Below are positions 1-10,040 of a stretch of 64,000 nt of DNA, piece after piece. Where the stretch lies: contig NZ_CP064795.1 in the NCBI RefSeq assembly GCF_015644725.1, forward strand, positions 494,501 through 558,500. The letters run 5' to 3'. Every line of letters begins with the position of its first letter. Position 1 is the first letter of the stretch. The stretch is from Salinimonas marina (GTDB lineage Bacteria; Pseudomonadota; Gammaproteobacteria; Enterobacterales; Alteromonadaceae). The notes under the pieces are model-generated. The model was not told the DNA's origin, searched no databases, and worked only from the letters and a program-made list of their open reading frames with translations. Both the position numbers and the translations under genes were made by a program.

Positions 1-130
1 GATATGCTGTCTAGAGCAAGTAAATACAGGGTATGTTACACTGCGTTGTGCGAGAAAAAATTCATCCGGACCTAATACGTGCTGGGATGGATTTTTGAAC
101 AAATTTTGTAATTTAATTTCAGGAGATACT

Positions 131-751
131 GTGTCCGATAACTATTCTACAGTCGAAACTCAGGCCAGCTACGGTGTTGGTTTTCAAATGGGTGAACAGC
201 TTAAATCTAATCCGTTTGACGGGCTGGACATTGATGCTGTGCTGGCAGGACTGAGCGATGCCTTCACCGGAGAAGCCGCCAAGGTAGACAATAATACTTT
301 GCGTAGTGCCTTTGGTGAAATTCACGAGCGGATGCAGGCTGCAAAAGCCGAGCAGAGCAAGGCACAAATCGAGGAAGGTGAAAAATTCCTTAAAGAAAAT
401 GCTGAGCGTGAAGAGGTACAGGTCACTGAATCAGGTTTACAATACGAAGTACTTGAAACCGGTGATGGTGAAGTGCCCAATGCCGATAGCACCGTGCGTG
501 TGCATTACCACGGTACTTTTATTAACGGTAAAGTATTTGACAGCTCTTACGAGCGCGGTCAGCCGGCTGAATTTCCGGTAAACGGCGTAATCAAAGGCTG
601 GACCGAAGCCCTGCAGATGATGCCTGCCGGTTCAAAATGGAAGGTATACGTACCAAGCGAACTGGCTTACGGTGAGCAGGGTGCTGGTGGTGCTATCCCG
701 CCATTCACCACGCTGGTATTTGATGTCGAGCTACTTGACATCCTGGCGTAA
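131..751 (+). CDS. fklB: FKBP-type peptidyl-prolyl isomerase (FklB-like)
   Basis: Peptidyl-prolyl cis-trans isomerase of the FKBP22/FklB type, which speeds folding at proline bonds. The N-terminal half is the helical dimerisation segment (TQASYGVGFQMGEQL near residues 9-23). The C-terminal half is the FKBP domain, with VRVHYHGTFINGKVFDSS, the FPVNGVIKGW stretch and the IPPFTTLVFDVELL ending. I chose the GTG at 131 because AGGAGA lies just upstream and the product is then 206 residues, the length of E. coli FklB; an ATG at 95 would add 12 residues lacking family similarity. There is no signal peptide, so the protein is cytoplasmic. It is a single gene followed by its own terminator. Confidence 0.92.
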   Translation: MSDNYSTVETQASYGVGFQMGEQLKSNPFDGLDIDAVLAGLSDAFTGEAAKVDNNTLRSAFGEIHERMQAAKAEQSKAQIEEGEKFLKENAEREEVQVTESGLQYEVLETGDGEVPNADSTVRVHYHGTFINGKVFDSSYERGQPAEFPVNGVIKGWTEALQMMPAGSKWKVYVPSELAYGEQGAGGAIPPFTTLVFDVELLDILA

Positions 752-762
752 TTTACGCCTCC

Positions 763-795
763 AACGGCCTGGTTCACCCCAGGCCGTTTTTGTTT
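763..795 (+). terminator. Rho-independent terminator after fklB
   Basis: A perfect 10-bp stem (AACGGCCTGG paired with CCAGGCCGTT) with a 6-nt loop is followed by a T-rich run. It starts 12 bp after the fklB stop codon. Confidence 0.85.
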
Positions 796-916
796 GTAAC
801 AGACAAACCCTGATGGGAGTGCGTCACTGCTGATAAAGCCGCAGATTAAGTGTTCAGAGTTGTTATCCGCCAAAGCATGATTACAATACGGACACAAACA
901 GCAAAGGATACCCAGA

Positions 917-2098
917 ATGATTATCAAGCCTAAAGTCAGAGGATTTATCTGTACCAACGCGCACCCGGTGGGGTGTAAAGCCTCGGTCGCAGAACAAATT
1001 GATTATGTTCGCCAGCAGGGCGACTTAGGCACAGGCCCAAAAAATGTACTGGTCATAGGCAGCTCCACCGGCTATGGCCTGGCGTCACGCATTACCGCGG
1101 CATTTGGCTATGGTGCCAAAACCCTAGGGGTGTGCTTTGAAAAAGCCCCTACCGAACGCAAGACCGGCACCGCGGGTTGGTACAATACTGCGGCTTTCCA
1201 TGATTTTGCCGCCGAGGAAGATCTGTATGCCGAGACCCTTAACGGCGATGCGTTTTCCCATGAGCTGAAAAATCAGACGATTGAAAAAATCAAACAGCAG
1301 ATGGGGCAGGTGGATCTGGTGATCTATAGTCTGGCATCACCACGACGTACTGAGCCGAACAGCGGCGTGACGTATAAGTCTACACTAAAGCCGGTCGGTC
1401 AGGCGTATACCACCAAGACCTATGACACTGATAAAGATAAGGTACATGATGTTACTTTAGAGCCAGCCACCGATGAAGAGATTCGCGACACCATTAAGGT
1501 AATGGGCGGCGAAGACTGGGAAATGTGGCTGGATGCGCTGGCCGAAGCTGGCGTTCTGGCTGAAGGTGCGAAAACGACCGCGTATACCTATATTGGCAAA
1601 GAGCTGACCTGGCCAATCTACGGCCAAGCGACCATTGGTAAAGCCAAAGAAGATCTGGACCGCGCGGCGGCCGCTATTATGGGTAAGCATCCCCAGCTAC
1701 AAATCGATGCCCATGTGTCTTCCCTGAAGGCCTTGGTCACTCAGGCAAGCTCTGCGATTCCGGTGATGCCTTTGTATATTTCATTAATCTATAAAGTAAT
1801 GAAAGAAGAAGGCACCCATGAAGGCTGTATTGAGCAAATAAAAGGCCTGTTTAACCAGTGTTTGTATGGTGACACTCCAACTCTGGACGAAGCCAACCGG
1901 TATCGCATGGATGGCAAAGAAACTAATGATGCCACCCAGGCCAAGATTAAAGCATTGTGGGATCAGGTCACCCAGGAAAACTTTCATGAGCTTAGCGATT
2001 ACGCTGGCTATCACCATGAGTTTTTGAAGCTATTCGGTTTTGATATTGAAGGCGTGGATTACGACGCCGATGTTGATCCGCAGGCTGATTGGCAATAA
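917..2098 (+). CDS. fabV: Enoyl-[acyl-carrier-protein] reductase FabV
   Basis: NADH-dependent trans-2-enoyl-ACP (or -CoA) reductase, the last step of each fatty-acid elongation cycle; FabV is the triclosan-tolerant class that replaces or supplements FabI. The 393-residue length is normal. The cofactor-binding GSSTGYG lies at residues 48-54. The catalytic pair is Tyr235 and Lys244 ([11 protein letters not shown]), showing the Y-x8-K spacing that separates FabV from FabI (Y-x6-K). AAGGA lies 9-13 nt before the ATG. It is a monocistronic unit between two terminators. Identity is firm; whether it is the only enoyl reductase of the cell cannot be judged here. Confidence 0.97.
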   Translation: MIIKPKVRGFICTNAHPVGCKASVAEQIDYVRQQGDLGTGPKNVLVIGSSTGYGLASRITAAFGYGAKTLGVCFEKAPTERKTGTAGWYNTAAFHDFAAEEDLYAETLNGDAFSHELKNQTIEKIKQQMGQVDLVIYSLASPRRTEPNSGVTYKSTLKPVGQAYTTKTYDTDKDKVHDVTLEPATDEEIRDTIKVMGGEDWEMWLDALAEAGVLAEGAKTTAYTYIGKELTWPIYGQATIGKAKEDLDRAAAAIMGKHPQLQIDAHVSSLKALVTQASSAIPVMPLYISLIYKVMKEEGTHEGCIEQIKGLFNQCLYGDTPTLDEANRYRMDGKETNDATQAKIKALWDQVTQENFHELSDYAGYHHEFLKLFGFDIEGVDYDADVDPQADWQ

Positions 2099-2108
2099 AA
2101 AGATTAAA

Positions 2109-2136
2109 AAGCCGTCATTGATGACGGCTTTTTTTT
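2109..2136 (+). terminator. Rho-independent terminator after fabV
   Basis: A GC-rich stem (AGCCGTCA paired with TGACGGCT, 4-nt loop) is followed by eight T residues. It separates fabV from the nqr operon. Confidence 0.88.
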
Positions 2137-2550
2137 GGTTTTTGTAACCTTGTTGTATAATCCGTAAACGAGATTTATGGGGATGTTGGCAAGAATTTTT
2201 CCGGTTTACCGATTTTTTGCATAGCGAAGAGCCGGCAGATAATGTTAAAATCCCAGAAATTAGGCGCGGGTTGTTCTACCCACGCATCACGACTTTGGTC
2301 TTAAGAAGCTTATTAGCATAATGCTTTTTGACCCGGCCAAACGTCGGATCTACAGGAAAAAATATCCAAAGCACATGGTTTTTAGCGGGCGTTAACGCGT
2401 TTGCCGCCGAAGCTTGCAACATACTATTTACCAGTAATCTGCAAGTAATGAGCTAACAGGTTGTTATACAGAGTTTTTTTGCATTGCAAGCGAGCATGGT
2501 GTTGTGCGGCTATGCAAAAGAGTTTTTCTATTAGAGTAGTGCGATTACAT
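2137..2550 (+). promoter_or_regulatory. Long nqr upstream region
   Basis: A stretch of 414 bp without a recognisable gene, lying between the fabV terminator and nqrA. A perfect TATAAT sits at 2156-2161, but no convincing -35 element is placed correctly. If transcription starts there, the leader would be about 380 nt. A 15-codon open frame (ATG 2177 to TAG 2224) follows shortly after the TATAAT; it has no recognised homology and no clear ribosome-binding site. I saw no known riboswitch. It most likely holds the nqr promoter and leader; details are inferred. Confidence 0.4.
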
Positions 2551-3889
2551 ATGATTAAAATCAAGAAAGGTCTCGACCTCCCTATCAAGGGGCGCCAGAG
2601 CAGCAAATTTCTGAAGGAAATGCTGTGACGCGCGTTGCCGTTCTGGGAGAAGAATATGTGGGTATGCGTCCTACCATGCACGTCCAGGTTGGCGACAAAG
2701 TGAAAAAAGGCCAGATTCTTTTGAAGACAAAAAGAATCCCGGCGTTAAGTTCACTGCGCCAGCGGCCGGCGAGGTGGTAGAGGTCAACCGTGGCGCCAAA
2801 CGTGTTCTTCAGTCTGTGGTAGTAAAAATCGAAGGTGATGAAAGTGTTGCCTTTGACAAGATTGCCGCAGACCAGATTACCAGCGCATCCAAAGAAACCC
2901 TGGAACACACACTGATAGAGTCCGGTTTATGGACGGCGTTTCGTACCCGTCCATTTAGTAAGGCGCCGGCGCCGGGCAGTGCCCCGCACTCTATCTTTGT
3001 CACAGCCATGGATACCAATCCGCTGGCGGCCGATCCCACCATTATTATCAAAGAGCGTGAAGACGACTTTGTTAATGGTCTGCAGGCTCTGACTGTGCTG
3101 AGCGAAGGCAAGGTGTTTGTCTGTAAAGCTGGCGGCGCGAGCGTGGCCACCGGCAATGCCAAGGTTGAAGTTGCCGAATTCGGTGGCCCTCACCCGGCCG
3201 GTTTGCCGGGTACGCACATTCATCATCTGGATGCCGTAGGCAACAGCAAAACCGTATGGCACCTGAATTATCAGGATGTTATGGCAATTGGTTCGTTGCT
3301 GACCACCGGTGAGCTGGACAACCGTCGGGTAGTGGCACTGGGTGGCACGGTAGCAACCAAGCCGCGCCTGGTCCGCACCCTGTTGGGCGCAGATATCGAA
3401 GAGCTCACCGCCAATGAGGTTGAAGGCGGTGAAGTTCGGGTTATTTCGGGCTCAGTGCTAAACGGCATTACCGCTCAGGGCGTGCACGGTTTCTTAGGCC
3501 GTTTCCACACTCAGATTTCGATGATCAAAGAAGGTCGCGAGAAAAAACTCTTTGGCTGGATCACACCGGGGTCGGATAAGCACTCAGTAACACGTGCGTA
3601 TCTGGGGCACCTCAACAGCAAACAAAAATACGATATGACTACCACTACCAATGGTTCGGACCGCTCGATGGTTCCTATTGGTAACTATGAACGTGTTATG
3701 CCTCTGGACATCATTCCTACGCTTTTGCTTAGGGACCTGATCTCTGGTGATACAGACGGTGCTCAGCAGTTAGGTTGTCTGGAACTGGACGAAGAAGATT
3801 TAGCCTTGTGTACCTATGTATGCCCGGGTAAATACAATTACGGTCCAATCCTGCGCGACGTATTGACCACGATTGAGAAAGAGGGTTAA
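2551..3889 (+). CDS. nqrA: Na+-NQR subunit A (NqrA), two frameshifts
   Basis: Subunit A of the Na+-translocating NADH:ubiquinone reductase, a peripheral cytoplasmic subunit linked to quinone binding. The ATG at 2551 opens with the family start [12 protein letters not shown]. Reading is broken twice. In the GGGG run at 2589-2592 one base appears missing; restoring it gives [20 protein letters not shown]. In the TTTT run at 2719-2722 one base is missing; restoring it gives [11 protein letters not shown]. From about 2750 to the stop the frame is intact ([12 protein letters not shown] and onward). With both bases restored the protein is 446 residues, the normal family length. Both lesions are homopolymer deletions in a gene whose operon is otherwise whole, so sequencing error is the likely cause. 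Confidence 0.93.
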
Positions 3890-3892
3890 GAA

Positions 3893-5098
3893 ATGGGTTT
3901 AAAAGCGTATCTGGAAAAGATTGAACCTAATTTTGAACCAGGTGGCAAACATGAAAAATGGTATGCCCTGTATGAAGCAGCGGCCACTATTTTTTATACA
4001 CCTGGCAAAGTCAACAAAGCCACCACCCACGTTCGTGATGCGATTGATTTAAAACGCATTATGATTTTGGTATGGATGGCCACTTTCCCGGCGATGTTTT
4101 ATGGCATGTACAACATTGGTGTACAGGCAAATGAAGCGATTATTGCGGGTTCAGGAACCTTACCTGATGCCTGGCAGGCGGCATTATTCGCTGGTTTAGG
4201 CGGTGAATTAGGGGCCGATGCTGGCTGGGCCAGCTTAATGTTTTATGGTGCTTGCTTCTGGCTGCCGATTTATGCGGTAACTTTTGCGGTAGGTGGTTTC
4301 TGGGAAGTACTTTTTGCGTCGGTGCGTAAGCACGAAGTTAACGAAGGCTTCTTTGTAACCTCGGTACTGTTCGCCCTGACGTTGCCAGCCACAATCCCGT
4401 TATGGCAGGTCGCCCTGGGTATTACCTTTGGTGTGGTTATTGCCAAAGAAGTATTTGGTGGTACCGGCCGTAACTTCCTTAACCCTGCCTTATCAGGCCG
4501 TGCGTTTCTGTATTTTGCCTATCCGGCACAAATTTCGGGCGACCAGGTGTGGGTGGCTGCTGATGGTTACTCAGGTGCAACCTGGTTGAGTAAAGCGGCT
4601 GCAGGGGATATGGACTACACCAACATGGAACTGTGGTGGAACTCGTTCTTCGGAAACATCCCAGGATCTGCCGGGGAAGTGTCAACCTTAGCTATTTTGC
4701 TGGGTGGTTTGTTTATTATTTACATGCGTATTGCCAGCTGGCGTATCGTGTCAGGGGTGGCCTTAGGTGTCGCCGGCTTTGCGACGTTGCTGAACCTGAT
4801 TGGCAGTGACACCAACCCGATGTTTGCCATGCCGGCACACTTCCACTTTGTTATTGGTGGTCTGGCGTTTGCCATGTTCTTTATGGCAACGGATCCGGTT
4901 TCTGCCGCCTTTACCAATAAAGGCAAGTGGGCATTTGGTATCTTCATCGGCTTTATGACGGTATTAATTCGAGTGGTTAACCCTGCATTCCCTGAAGGGG
5001 TGATGCTGGCCATCCTGTTTACCAACCTTTGGGCGCCACTGTTCGATTATTTTGTTGCACAAAGCAATATCAAGCGGAGGGTTGCTCGTGTCGGCTAA
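3893..5098 (+). CDS. nqrB: Na+-NQR subunit B (NqrB)
   Basis: Integral membrane subunit of the Na+-pumping NADH:quinone reductase that carries a covalently bound FMN and forms part of the ion path. The protein has 401 residues and many hydrophobic segments. The flavinylation motif SGAT is visible (DGYSGATW), with acceptor Thr230; the motif is the substrate of the flavin transferase ApbE, encoded downstream at 8440. [14 protein letters not shown] and the C-terminal FMATDPVSA are also family-typical. It starts 3 bp after nqrA and overlaps nqrC by 11 bp, as expected for a co-transcribed operon. Confidence 0.97.
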   Translation: MGLKAYLEKIEPNFEPGGKHEKWYALYEAAATIFYTPGKVNKATTHVRDAIDLKRIMILVWMATFPAMFYGMYNIGVQANEAIIAGSGTLPDAWQAALFAGLGGELGADAGWASLMFYGACFWLPIYAVTFAVGGFWEVLFASVRKHEVNEGFFVTSVLFALTLPATIPLWQVALGITFGVVIAKEVFGGTGRNFLNPALSGRAFLYFAYPAQISGDQVWVAADGYSGATWLSKAAAGDMDYTNMELWWNSFFGNIPGSAGEVSTLAILLGGLFIIYMRIASWRIVSGVALGVAGFATLLNLIGSDTNPMFAMPAHFHFVIGGLAFAMFFMATDPVSAAFTNKGKWAFGIFIGFMTVLIRVVNPAFPEGVMLAILFTNLWAPLFDYFVAQSNIKRRVARVG

Positions 5099-5861
5099 AA
5101 AAGAATCTCTAGCAAAAACCGTAGGCGTTGTGGTTGCGGTCTGTCTGGTATGTTCAATTGTAGTTTCTGGGGCAGCGGTAGGCTTGCGTCAGATTCAGCA
5201 GGAAAACAAAAAGCTGGATAAGCAATCAAACATTCTTACTGCAGCGGGCTTGTATGAATCCGGTATGAGCAGTGACAAGATTGCCTCGGTTTATAACGAA
5301 AGAATCCAGCGCCGTTTTGTTGACCTGGACACCGGTAATTTCACCGACAAGCCAGGCGGTGATGGGGCGGAGTACGACATGTACAAAGCCGCCAAACAAA
5401 CGGAAATGAGTCAGAAAGTTGAAAACAGCAATGTGGGTTTTCAGCGTCGGGCGAATGTGGCCAGTGTTTGGTTGGTTAAAGGTGAAGACGATGCCGTTAC
5501 CCGGGTCATCTTGCCGGTTCATGGCAGTGGTCTCTGGGCTTTGATGTATGGCTTTCTGGCAGTTGATGCCGACGGTAAAACCATCAAAGAGCTGATTTAC
5601 TATCAACAAGCTGAAACACCTGGATTGGGCGGCGAAGTCCAGAATCCAAACTGGCAGAAGTTGTGGGACGGTAAAAAGCTTTACAACAATGGCGAAGTCG
5701 CAATTGATGTAACCAAGGGTGCTAACCCGAATGACCCATACGAAGTGGACGCACTTTCTGGTGCAACACTGACAAGTAACGGTGTTGAAAACACCATTCG
5801 CTACTGGGCCGGTGAGCAAGGCTTTGGTCCATTCCTGAAGAGTCAGGCCTGGCGTTCATAA
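5088..5861 (+). CDS. nqrC: Na+-NQR subunit C (NqrC)
   Basis: Subunit C of the Na+-pumping NADH:quinone reductase: one N-terminal membrane helix (about residues 11-31) followed by a periplasmic FMN domain. I chose the GTG at 5088, preceded by GGAGG, because the product [10 protein letters not shown]... is 257 residues, the usual length; an upstream in-frame ATG at 5052 lies inside nqrB. The flavinylation motif SGAT is at [10 protein letters not shown], with acceptor Thr227. The gene overlaps the nqrB stop by 11 bp, suggesting translational coupling. Confidence 0.95.
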   Translation: MSAKKESLAKTVGVVVAVCLVCSIVVSGAAVGLRQIQQENKKLDKQSNILTAAGLYESGMSSDKIASVYNERIQRRFVDLDTGNFTDKPGGDGAEYDMYKAAKQTEMSQKVENSNVGFQRRANVASVWLVKGEDDAVTRVILPVHGSGLWALMYGFLAVDADGKTIKELIYYQQAETPGLGGEVQNPNWQKLWDGKKLYNNGEVAIDVTKGANPNDPYEVDALSGATLTSNGVENTIRYWAGEQGFGPFLKSQAWRS

Positions 5862-5872
5862 GGGGGTATATC

Positions 5873-6505
5873 GTGGCAGATACTAAAGAAATGAAAAAGG
5901 TCCTGTTTGGACCAATTATGGACAACAACCCCATTGCCCTGCAGGTATTGGGAATTTGTTCAGCCTTAGCAATTACAACTAAATTAGAAACCGCACTGGT
6001 AATGTCATTGGCACTGACCACCGTTGTGGCGTTTTCCAACTTGTTCATCTCGCTGATTCGGAATCAGATCCCTTCCAGCGTACGGATCATTATTCAGATG
6101 ACCATCATTGCCTCATTGGTAATCGTGGTAGACCAAATTCTGCGAGCGTATACCTATGAGGTATCTAAGCAGCTCTCGGTATTCGTGGGTCTGATCATTA
6201 CCAACTGTATCGTAATGGGACGCGCCGAGGCGTATGCCATGAAGAGCCCGCCTCTGCTGAGCTTCTTGGACGGTATTGGTAATGGTTTAGGTTACTCGTT
6301 TATTCTGATTGTGATCGGCACCATCAAAGAATTGTTCGGCTTTGGTACTATCCTGGGCTTCGAAATTCTGCCAGTGGTACAAAACGGCGGCTGGTATCAG
6401 GGCAATGGTCTGTTAATTCTGCCATTCAGCTCGTTCTTCTTAATTGGTGGTATGGTTTGGTTTATCCGAACGATTCGCCCGGAACAAGTAGAGCCTAAGG
6501 AGTAA
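5873..6505 (+). CDS. nqrD: Na+-NQR subunit D (NqrD)
   Basis: Integral membrane subunit D, homologous to RnfE. With NqrE it forms the inverted pair of six-helix subunits that hold an iron centre within the membrane. The protein has 210 residues, the family norm, starting at GTG 5873 after a purine-rich AAGGGGG. The conserved loop [16 protein letters not shown] contains the cysteine that supplies a metal ligand (Cys112 by my count). It lies 11 bp after nqrC and 3 bp before nqrE. Confidence 0.96.
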   Translation: MADTKEMKKVLFGPIMDNNPIALQVLGICSALAITTKLETALVMSLALTTVVAFSNLFISLIRNQIPSSVRIIIQMTIIASLVIVVDQILRAYTYEVSKQLSVFVGLIITNCIVMGRAEAYAMKSPPLLSFLDGIGNGLGYSFILIVIGTIKELFGFGTILGFEILPVVQNGGWYQGNGLLILPFSSFFLIGGMVWFIRTIRPEQVEPKE

Positions 6506-6508
6506 GAC

Positions 6509-7117
6509 GTGGAACATTATATTTCGCTATTTGTTCGCTCTATTTTTATTGAGAACATGGCGCTGTCGCTGTTTTTAGGTATGTGTACCTTTCTGGCGGT
6601 ATCAAAGAAAATCAAAACCGCCATGGGTTTGGGTGCCGCAGTAATCGTGGTACTGGGTATTTCGGTACCCGTTAACCAGGTGATTTATGTGAACGTGCTG
6701 GCCCCTGGTGCCCTGGCCTGGGCCGGGTTCCCGGAAGCCGACCTTAGCTTTCTGAACTTTTTGACCTTTATCGGCGTTATCGCGGCACTGGTACAGATTC
6801 TGGAAATGAGTCTGGATAAGTTCTTCCCGGCTTTGTACAACGCCCTGGGTATCTTCTTGCCGCTGATTACAGTGAACTGTGCCATCTTCGGTGGTGTTGC
6901 GTTTGCGGTTCAGCGTGAGTACAACTTCACCGAAAGTGTGGTGTATGGTATTGGCTCTGGTGTGGGCTGGGCAATTGCCATTGTCCTGCTGGCAGCGGTT
7001 CGTGAAAAACTGAAATACGCGGATATGCCCGATGGTGTACGTGGTCTGGGGGCGGTATTTATGATCGCCGGCCTGATGGCCCTGGGCTTCCAGTCGTTTA
7101 CTGGTATTGCGCTGTAA
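6509..7117 (+). CDS. nqrE: Na+-NQR subunit E (NqrE)
   Basis: Integral membrane subunit E, homologous to RnfA. The protein has 202 residues and starts at GTG 6509 with AAGGAG upstream. The conserved segment [16 protein letters not shown] contains the second cysteine-bearing half-helix that pairs with NqrD around the membrane iron centre. The N-terminal [16 protein letters not shown] is also characteristic. It sits between nqrD (3 bp) and nqrF (20 bp) in the operon. Family membership is certain from sequence; the metal role is taken from knowledge of the complex. Confidence 0.96.
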   Translation: MEHYISLFVRSIFIENMALSLFLGMCTFLAVSKKIKTAMGLGAAVIVVLGISVPVNQVIYVNVLAPGALAWAGFPEADLSFLNFLTFIGVIAALVQILEMSLDKFFPALYNALGIFLPLITVNCAIFGGVAFAVQREYNFTESVVYGIGSGVGWAIAIVLLAAVREKLKYADMPDGVRGLGAVFMIAGLMALGFQSFTGIAL

Positions 7118-7137
7118 CTGGCCTTAGGAGTTTATAG

Positions 7138-8366
7138 ATGAATGTAGAAATTTTCCTGGGCGTTGGCATGTTCATTGTCATCGTACTGGCGCTGGTTTTC
7201 ATCATCATGTTTGCCAAGTCGAAACTTGTGCCAACCGGTGATGTAACCATCGATATTAACAACGACCCCGATAAGGCTATCAAAACATCTCCGGGTGGCA
7301 AGCTGTTGGGTGCGCTGGCCGAAGCTGGTATTTTTGTATCGTCTGCCTGTGGTGGCGGTGGTTCATGTGGCCAGTGTCGGGTAGATGTGAAATCCGGTGG
7401 CGGTGAAATTCTGCCTACCGAACTTGACCATATTACCAAACGCGAAGCTCGTGAAGGCTGTCGTTTGTCGTGTCAGGTTGCGGTAAAACAGGACATGGAA
7501 ATTGAATTACCAGAAGAAGTCTTTGGTATTAAAAAGTGGGATTGTGAAGTTATTTCTAATGACAACAAAGCCACCTTTATCAAAGAACTGAAGCTGAAGA
7601 TTCCGAATGGCGAAAGTGTGCCGTTCCAGGCGGGTGGTTATATTCAGATTGAGGCGCCGCCTCACCATGTGAAGTATAAAGATTTTGAAGTACCAGAAAA
7701 ATTCCGTGGTGACTGGGAACGTTTTGGCTTCTTCGACATCGAATCAAAAGTTGATGAAGAAACCATTCGTGCCTACTCGATGGCAAACTATCCGGAAGAA
7801 GAAGGGATTATTATGCTTAACGTGCGTATCGCTACGCCGCCGCCTAATAATCTGAGTCTGCCTGCTGGTAAGATGTCATCGTACATCTGGAGCCTGAAAG
7901 AAGGTGATAAGGCTACGATTTCTGGGCCATTCGGTGAGTTCTATGCCAAAGAAACCGAAAACGAGATGGTATTTGTGGGCGGGGGGCCGGTATGGCGCCA
8001 ATGCGTTCACACATATTTGACCAGCTACGTCGTCTTAAAACCGATCGTAAGATTTCTTTCTGGTACGGCGCCCGTTCATTACGTGAAATGTTCTATGTAG
8101 AAGATTTTGATGAACTGGCTGAAGAAAATGAGAATTTTGATTGGCATGTTGCCTTGTCAGATCCTCAGCCTGAAGATAACTGGGAAGGTGATACCGGCTT
8201 TATTCACCAGGTATTATTAGAAAATTATCTTAAAGATCATCCAGCCCCTGAAGACTGTGAGTTCTATATGTGTGGTCCACCTATGATGAACGCAGCAGTA
8301 ATCAACATGCTCAAAGATCTGGGTGTTGAAGACGAAAACATCATGCTTGATGATTTCGGTGGCTAA
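7138..8366 (+). CDS. nqrF: Na+-NQR subunit F (NqrF), one frameshift
   Basis: The NADH-oxidising subunit: N-terminal membrane helix (residues 4-26), a [2Fe-2S] ferredoxin domain with Cys71, Cys77, Cys80 and Cys112 ([12 protein letters not shown] ... SCQV), then a ferredoxin-reductase module with FAD-binding RAYSMANY and a C-terminal NADH site ending YMCGPPMM...LDDFGG. The frame is lost at the GGGGGG run at 7981-7986, within the NADH-binding glycine stretch; adding one G gives [14 protein letters not shown] and a 409-residue protein, the usual length. The second half reads cleanly to the stop at 8366. The lesion is a homopolymer deletion like those in nqrA, so probably a sequencing error. Confidence 0.94.
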
Positions 8367-8390
8367 CACCAGGCGATAAAGAACAGACAA

Positions 8391-8417
8391 AAGGGGCGAT
8401 TCATTCGCCCCTTTTTT
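8391..8417 (+). terminator. Rho-independent terminator after nqrF
   Basis: The stem AAGGGGCGA pairs with TCGCCCCTT across a 5-nt loop and is followed by a T run. It ends the structural nqr operon and separates it from apbE, suggesting apbE-nqrM either has its own promoter or relies on read-through. Confidence 0.85.
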
Positions 8418-8439
8418 AATGCAAAAAGGATAAGGTATT

Positions 8440-9465
8440 TTGATAAAACCCCTGACGCAATGGCTGGTTATTTCCACGGTAGTGCTGGTTTTAGCCGCTT
8501 GCGGTAACGAGAAGCTGCCTGTAGTTCATTTACATGGCGATACAATGGGAACCACGTATAATGTGAAGTATGTGGTGAGTGACCAGCAGCAGGCGGTGGA
8601 AGGCTTGCAAAGCAAGATTGATACGCGCTTGCAACGTATCAATGCGTTGATGTCCACCTACGACCCAGAGTCGGAATTATCACGCTTTAATCAAAACCGG
8701 TTTACCAAACCTTTTGTTGTTTCTGCTGAGACCCGCACGGTGGTGACTGAAGCCTTGCGTCTTAGTCAGGTAAGCAAAGGCGCGCTGGATGTCACGGTGG
8801 GGCCCTTAGTTAACCTGTGGGGCTTTGGACCCAATAAGCGTCCGGAGCAGGTTCCCAGTGATGAGCAAATTGCGCAGGTGCGTGACTATGTGGGCGCCCA
8901 GAAGTTGCGGGTGACCGACGAGGGCTTACAGAAAACCCATCCGCAGGTCTATGTGGACTTATCCACCATTGCCAAAGGCTACGGGGTGGATGAAATTGCA
9001 CAAATCCTTGAAAAACACGATATCCATGACTATCTGGTTGAGATAGGTGGCGAGATGCGGGTTAAAGGACAGCGTGGTGACGGTAGCGGCTGGCTTATTG
9101 CGATAGAAAAACCGGTCAGCAGCGAACGCGCGGTACAAAAGATTTTATCGGTCGGCACCAATGCGATAGCGACCTCAGGCGATTATCGCAATTATTACGA
9201 GCAGGATGGGGTGCGTTACTCTCATCTTATCGATCCTCGTACCGGCAAACCCATCACCCACAACCTGGTGGCAGTGACGGTCGTCGACCCCTCATCCATG
9301 ACCGCCGATGGCCTGGCCACCGCGTTAAACGTAATGGGTTGGGACGCTGCGAAGGCACTGGCCGAAGAACAGAATTTAGCGGTGCTGTTGATACGGCATC
9401 ACAACGGTGAATTTGAAGAATATCTTTCTGCGGCCTTTGAAGAAACCGTTGAAATTAAAAACTAA
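8440..9465 (+). CDS. apbE: FAD:protein FMN transferase (ApbE/Ftp)
   Basis: Periplasmic lipoprotein that transfers the FMN part of FAD onto a threonine in (D/S)GAT-type motifs, here most likely Thr230 of NqrB and Thr227 of NqrC encoded just upstream. The TTG at 8440 follows AAAAAGGATAAGG. The N-terminus is a lipoprotein signal with lipobox LAAC (Cys21). Family motifs include HLHGDTMGTTYNVKY, VNLWGFGP, DLSTIAKGYGVDEIA, VEIGGEMRVKG, IATSGDYRNYY and SHLIDPRTGKPI. At 341 residues it is full length. It is 13 bp upstream of nqrM, forming a maturation pair. Confidence 0.95.
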   Translation: MIKPLTQWLVISTVVLVLAACGNEKLPVVHLHGDTMGTTYNVKYVVSDQQQAVEGLQSKIDTRLQRINALMSTYDPESELSRFNQNRFTKPFVVSAETRTVVTEALRLSQVSKGALDVTVGPLVNLWGFGPNKRPEQVPSDEQIAQVRDYVGAQKLRVTDEGLQKTHPQVYVDLSTIAKGYGVDEIAQILEKHDIHDYLVEIGGEMRVKGQRGDGSGWLIAIEKPVSSERAVQKILSVGTNAIATSGDYRNYYEQDGVRYSHLIDPRTGKPITHNLVAVTVVDPSSMTADGLATALNVMGWDAAKALAEEQNLAVLLIRHHNGEFEEYLSAAFEETVEIKN

Positions 9466-9478
9466 ATAAGGTGGTGTT

Positions 9479-9712
9479 ATGAGTACATTTATTCTGGCCT
9501 TTGTATTTTTCCTGGCCATGGTATTAGCCATGGCAGTAGGTTACATGGTACAGCGCAAAACCATTTCTGGTAGTTGTGGCGGCCTTGGGGCGCTGGGTAT
9601 TGAAAAAGCCTGTGACTGCCCGGAACCGTGCGATCGCAAAAAGGCCCGGGAAGAGCGTACGATGCTGCGGGAAAAGAAACTGGCAGAATGGAAAGAAAAC
9701 CAGATTCTATAA
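9479..9712 (+). CDS. nqrM: Na+-NQR maturation protein NqrM (DUF539)
   Basis: A small membrane protein of 77 residues with one N-terminal helix (about 4-24) and a cysteine cluster in the cytosolic tail: SCGGLG, then KACDCPEPC, giving four cysteines. This is the NqrM family, needed to assemble a functional Na+-NQR, probably by delivering iron to the NqrD/NqrE site. It sits directly after apbE, the usual place for it in Vibrio and relatives. AAGGTGG lies before the ATG. The tail from about residue 52 is highly charged. Confidence 0.93.
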   Translation: MSTFILAFVFFLAMVLAMAVGYMVQRKTISGSCGGLGALGIEKACDCPEPCDRKKAREERTMLREKKLAEWKENQIL

Positions 9713-10040
9713 CAGCCCATCGGTAATGATTCAGCGCCTGGCTGTCACAGTATCGTCAGGTGCTTTGCGTCCGGCGCTGGAGCTAGCTTCTGAGTGACTC
9801 CTTACTGACCTCTATCGCCTCTGCTACATCCTGGTATATAACACCGGCGAATACGAAGCTATCAGGCCACGCTGTAGAGGCGTTACCCCATGATCTATAA
9901 AAATAATAGCGTGACAGGCAAGCTTAACTGGTAATAAGTACAGTGTTATGTTCTGCTATACGTCTTCGCCACCTCGTATTACTGTGCGTTGGTGTGCTTA
10001 TGACGCTTATTATTTTGTTACTCTTTTAGGATCTGCCAGC
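9713..10040. other. Intergenic region without a recognised gene
   Basis: A stretch of 328 bp between nqrM and the GAF-domain gene. I see no RNA gene, clear terminator or convincing promoter. An open frame extends the GAF gene upstream to 9948, but the added residues have no domain similarity, and a better start lies at 10041. Confidence 0.4.

Noticed and set aside
5226..5819. A 197-residue open frame on the minus strand inside nqrC
   Set aside because: It is fully antisense to a well-supported gene, has no family similarity or ribosome-binding site, and is explained by codon bias of the real gene.
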